This document shows, in pieces, positions 7,366 to 8,830 of a DNA stretch of 8,830 bases. The notes under the pieces were generated by a model that was not told the origin of the DNA, did no database searches, and saw only the letters and a list, made by a program, of their open reading frames with translations. The stretch comes from Saprospiraceae bacterium. Lineage in GTDB: Bacteria > Bacteroidota > Bacteroidia > Chitinophagales > Saprospiraceae. The translations under genes and the position numbers were made by a program. The stretch spans positions 1-8,830 of the forward strand of contig SLKL01000023.1 of NCBI GenBank assembly GCA_007134625.1, read 5' to 3'. The first letter of the stretch is position 1. The number at the start of each line of letters is the position of its first letter.

Positions 7366-7485
7366 AAATTGAGCAAAATTTTTGTATAACTAAATCTGCA
7401 ACTTTTGCCTCTTTTAATGAAACATCTATAAAAAAGGTTGCTGACTTTGATCTTTATTACTATTTTGCCGCTAAAATAAAAATCA

Positions 7486-8367
7486 ATGAAATTACTGGAC
7501 GGCAAGAAATTATCTGAAGAAATAAAATCCGAGTTAGCGGAGGAAGTAAATCAATTGCGTAAGGCAGGAAAGAGAGCGCCTCATTTGGCAGCTGTTCTGG
7601 TTGGAGATGACCCTGCCTCGGCTTTTTATGTTAAAAGCAAAGTAAAATCCTGTAAGCAGGTTGGTTTTGAGTCAACACTCATCCAAAAGCGGTCTGATAT
7701 TAGTCAGGAGGAGCTTCTGGATATTATTGACAAACTGAATAGCGATGACAATATTGATGGTTATATAGTACAGCTGCCCTTACCCGGTCACATAGATGAA
7801 GAAGCTATAAATCTCGCAATTGACCACCGAAAAGATGTAGATGGTTTTCACCCTGTTAATTTTGGAAGAATGGCTCAGGGGCTTCCTGCATTTCTTCCGG
7901 CAACCCCCTATGGGATAATCATGATGCTGGATAGATACGGCATAGAAACATCGGGAAAGAGGTGTGTCGTCATAGGCCGATCCAATATAGTTGGCATGCC
8001 AATGTCTATACTCATGGCCAGAAGTGGAAAAGTAGGTAATGCGACTGTTATCCACGCACATTCCAGAACAGCTGACACACATGGTGAAGTAAAAAATGCT
8101 GACATCGTCATTGTAGCGGTAGGCATTCCTCATTTTGTAAAGGCTGAGCACGTTAAAGAAGGGGCTGTAGTAGTAGATGTGGGAATAAACAGGGTTGAAG
8201 ACTCTAGTAAAAAGAAGGGTTATAGAATCGTGGGAGATGTTGACTTTGAAGGTGTTTCACCGAAATGTAGCTACATTACTCCCGTACCCGGAGGAGTTGG
8301 ATTAATGACGGTTACTGCTCTGTTAAAAAATACAATGTTAGCTTATAAAAGAGAAATATATCCTTAA
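7486..8367 (+). CDS. folD: FolD: methylenetetrahydrofolate dehydrogenase / methenyltetrahydrofolate cyclohydrolase
   Basis: Bifunctional cytoplasmic enzyme that oxidises 5,10-methylene-THF to 5,10-methenyl-THF with NAD(P)+ and hydrolyses it to 10-formyl-THF, feeding purine and formyl-methionine synthesis. The 293-residue length is normal. Diagnostic motifs are VGDDPASAFYVKSK at 39-52 with Y48 and catalytic K52, VQLPLPGH with Q96, KDVDGFHP with D119, the nucleotide-binding GRSNIVGMP segment, DVGINRV, and the C-terminal signature PVPGGVGLMT, where many homologues have P instead of L. The ATG at 7486 gives the expected MKLLDGK start. It is followed after 23 bases by prmA, probably in one transcript, and is divergent from the photolyase gene. 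Confidence 0.97.
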   Translation: MKLLDGKKLSEEIKSELAEEVNQLRKAGKRAPHLAAVLVGDDPASAFYVKSKVKSCKQVGFESTLIQKRSDISQEELLDIIDKLNSDDNIDGYIVQLPLPGHIDEEAINLAIDHRKDVDGFHPVNFGRMAQGLPAFLPATPYGIIMMLDRYGIETSGKRCVVIGRSNIVGMPMSILMARSGKVGNATVIHAHSRTADTHGEVKNADIVIVAVGIPHFVKAEHVKEGAVVVDVGINRVEDSSKKKGYRIVGDVDFEGVSPKCSYITPVPGGVGLMTVTALLKNTMLAYKREIYP

Positions 8368-8390
8368 ACTCACCAAAGAGAATTCACACT

Positions 8391-8830
8391 ATGGATGATA
8401 ATATCAGCAGGTTTACCGAAATATCTGTTTTGAAAAGCAAAAATAATCCTCTCGAATTAGAGGCTCTTGCTCTTTTTGAAGGAATATATGGAGTAGAGGA
8501 GAATGAATTATTGATGAAATTTTACCTAAAGGGAACAGATACAGAAAGAATACAGGCATTCTGCCAACTTCTTCAAGCAAAAGGCATTTCGTATGCAGAG
8601 GGCATTATTGAACCTACCAATTGGAATCAGGTTTGGGAAGATTCTTTTAGCCCTGTGAGTATTGGCAAAAATTGGTATATCCGGGCAGAATTCCATTCAA
8701 AAAGGACCGACTTCAAACACGAAATAGTTATCTCCCCCAAAATGGCATTTGGTACAGGGCATCATGCCACTACATACATGGTTCTTGAGCAAATGGATAA
8801 ATTAGAATTGGATGGAAAAACTGTTTTGGA
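8391..8830 (+). CDS. prmA: PrmA: ribosomal protein L11 methyltransferase, N-terminal part (cut by window end)
   Basis: SAM-dependent methyltransferase that trimethylates ribosomal protein L11. The frame is open from ATG 8391 to the window end (146 complete codons), with no stop. The N-terminal substrate-recognition domain (about 1-70) is followed by NWNQVWEDSFSPVSIGKNWYIRAEFH and the linker/motif SPKMAFGTGHHATTYMVLEQM, the Bacteroidota form of the FGTGxHxTT signature of PrmA. The sequence stops at KTVL, the first strand of the Rossmann methyltransferase core. It lies 23 bases after folD on the same strand, with only a weak A/G-rich stretch (AAAGAG) upstream of the start. Confidence 0.9.
   Translation, partial: MDDNISRFTEISVLKSKNNPLELEALALFEGIYGVEENELLMKFYLKGTDTERIQAFCQLLQAKGISYAEGIIEPTNWNQVWEDSFSPVSIGKNWYIRAEFHSKRTDFKHEIVISPKMAFGTGHHATTYMVLEQMDKLELDGKTVL

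Noticed and set aside
7366..7485. Possible -7 boxes for folD (CTATTTTG 7460-7467) and the photolyase (AAATTTTG on the minus strand near 7372-7379)
   Set aside because: Both miss one or both bases of the TA pair, and no -33 element is found at the right distance, so they are not firm enough to annotate.
7780..8151. Minus-strand open frames inside folD (7780-8151 and 7908-8126)
   Set aside because: They are antisense shadows of a strongly conserved enzyme and show no domain or start signals of their own.

Overview
The window looks like chromosomal DNA from a Bacteroidota bacterium, probably of the Cytophagales/Flammeovirgaceae sort. The clues are AT-rich spacers, weak A-rich ribosome binding sites, TAnnTTTG-type -7 promoter elements (the Bacteroidota sigma factor consensus), a NupC subfamily with an exported N-terminal domain, and a C-terminal module on the lectin protein that I associate with Bacteroidota surface proteins. 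The genus cannot be fixed from the sequence alone.

Layout. 1-1474 (+): the 3' part of a membrane sensor kinase and, 4 bases later, its OmpR/PhoB-type response regulator, closed by hairpins at 1538-1571 and 1579-1618. 1807-3510 (+): a concentrative nucleoside transporter (NupC/CNT family) with a signal peptide and an extra small exported domain. 3512-3653: two adjacent heptanucleotide arrays between convergent genes. 3720-4796 (-): a secreted L-type (legume-like) lectin protein with a second C-terminal beta-rich module. 5054-5401 (+): a 2[4Fe-4S] ferredoxin of the Allochromatium type carrying an insertion of about 34 residues. 5653-5743 (-): tRNA-Ser(UGA) with encoded CCA, its own predicted promoter and an intrinsic terminator. 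5842-7365 (-): an iron-sulfur bacterial cryptochrome/photolyase (PhrB/CryB type). 7486-8367 (+): folD. 8391 to the window end (+): the start of prmA, cut by the edge.

How the genes relate. Only two groups look like operons: kinase with regulator, and folD with prmA (23-base gap). The rest is a mosaic of single-gene units in mixed orientation, typical of Bacteroidota core chromosome. The ferredoxin, FolD and PrmA are housekeeping; the photolyase handles light or UV damage; the lectin protein and the transporter face the cell surface and nutrient supply.

I found no strong evidence for a wholly new multi-gene system. The less ordinary signals are the heptamer arrays, the extra domains on the transporter and lectin proteins, the ferredoxin insertion, and a 14-bp perfect palindrome lying over the predicted -7 box of the tRNA promoter. 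No mobile element, CRISPR array, prophage or integrase was seen.
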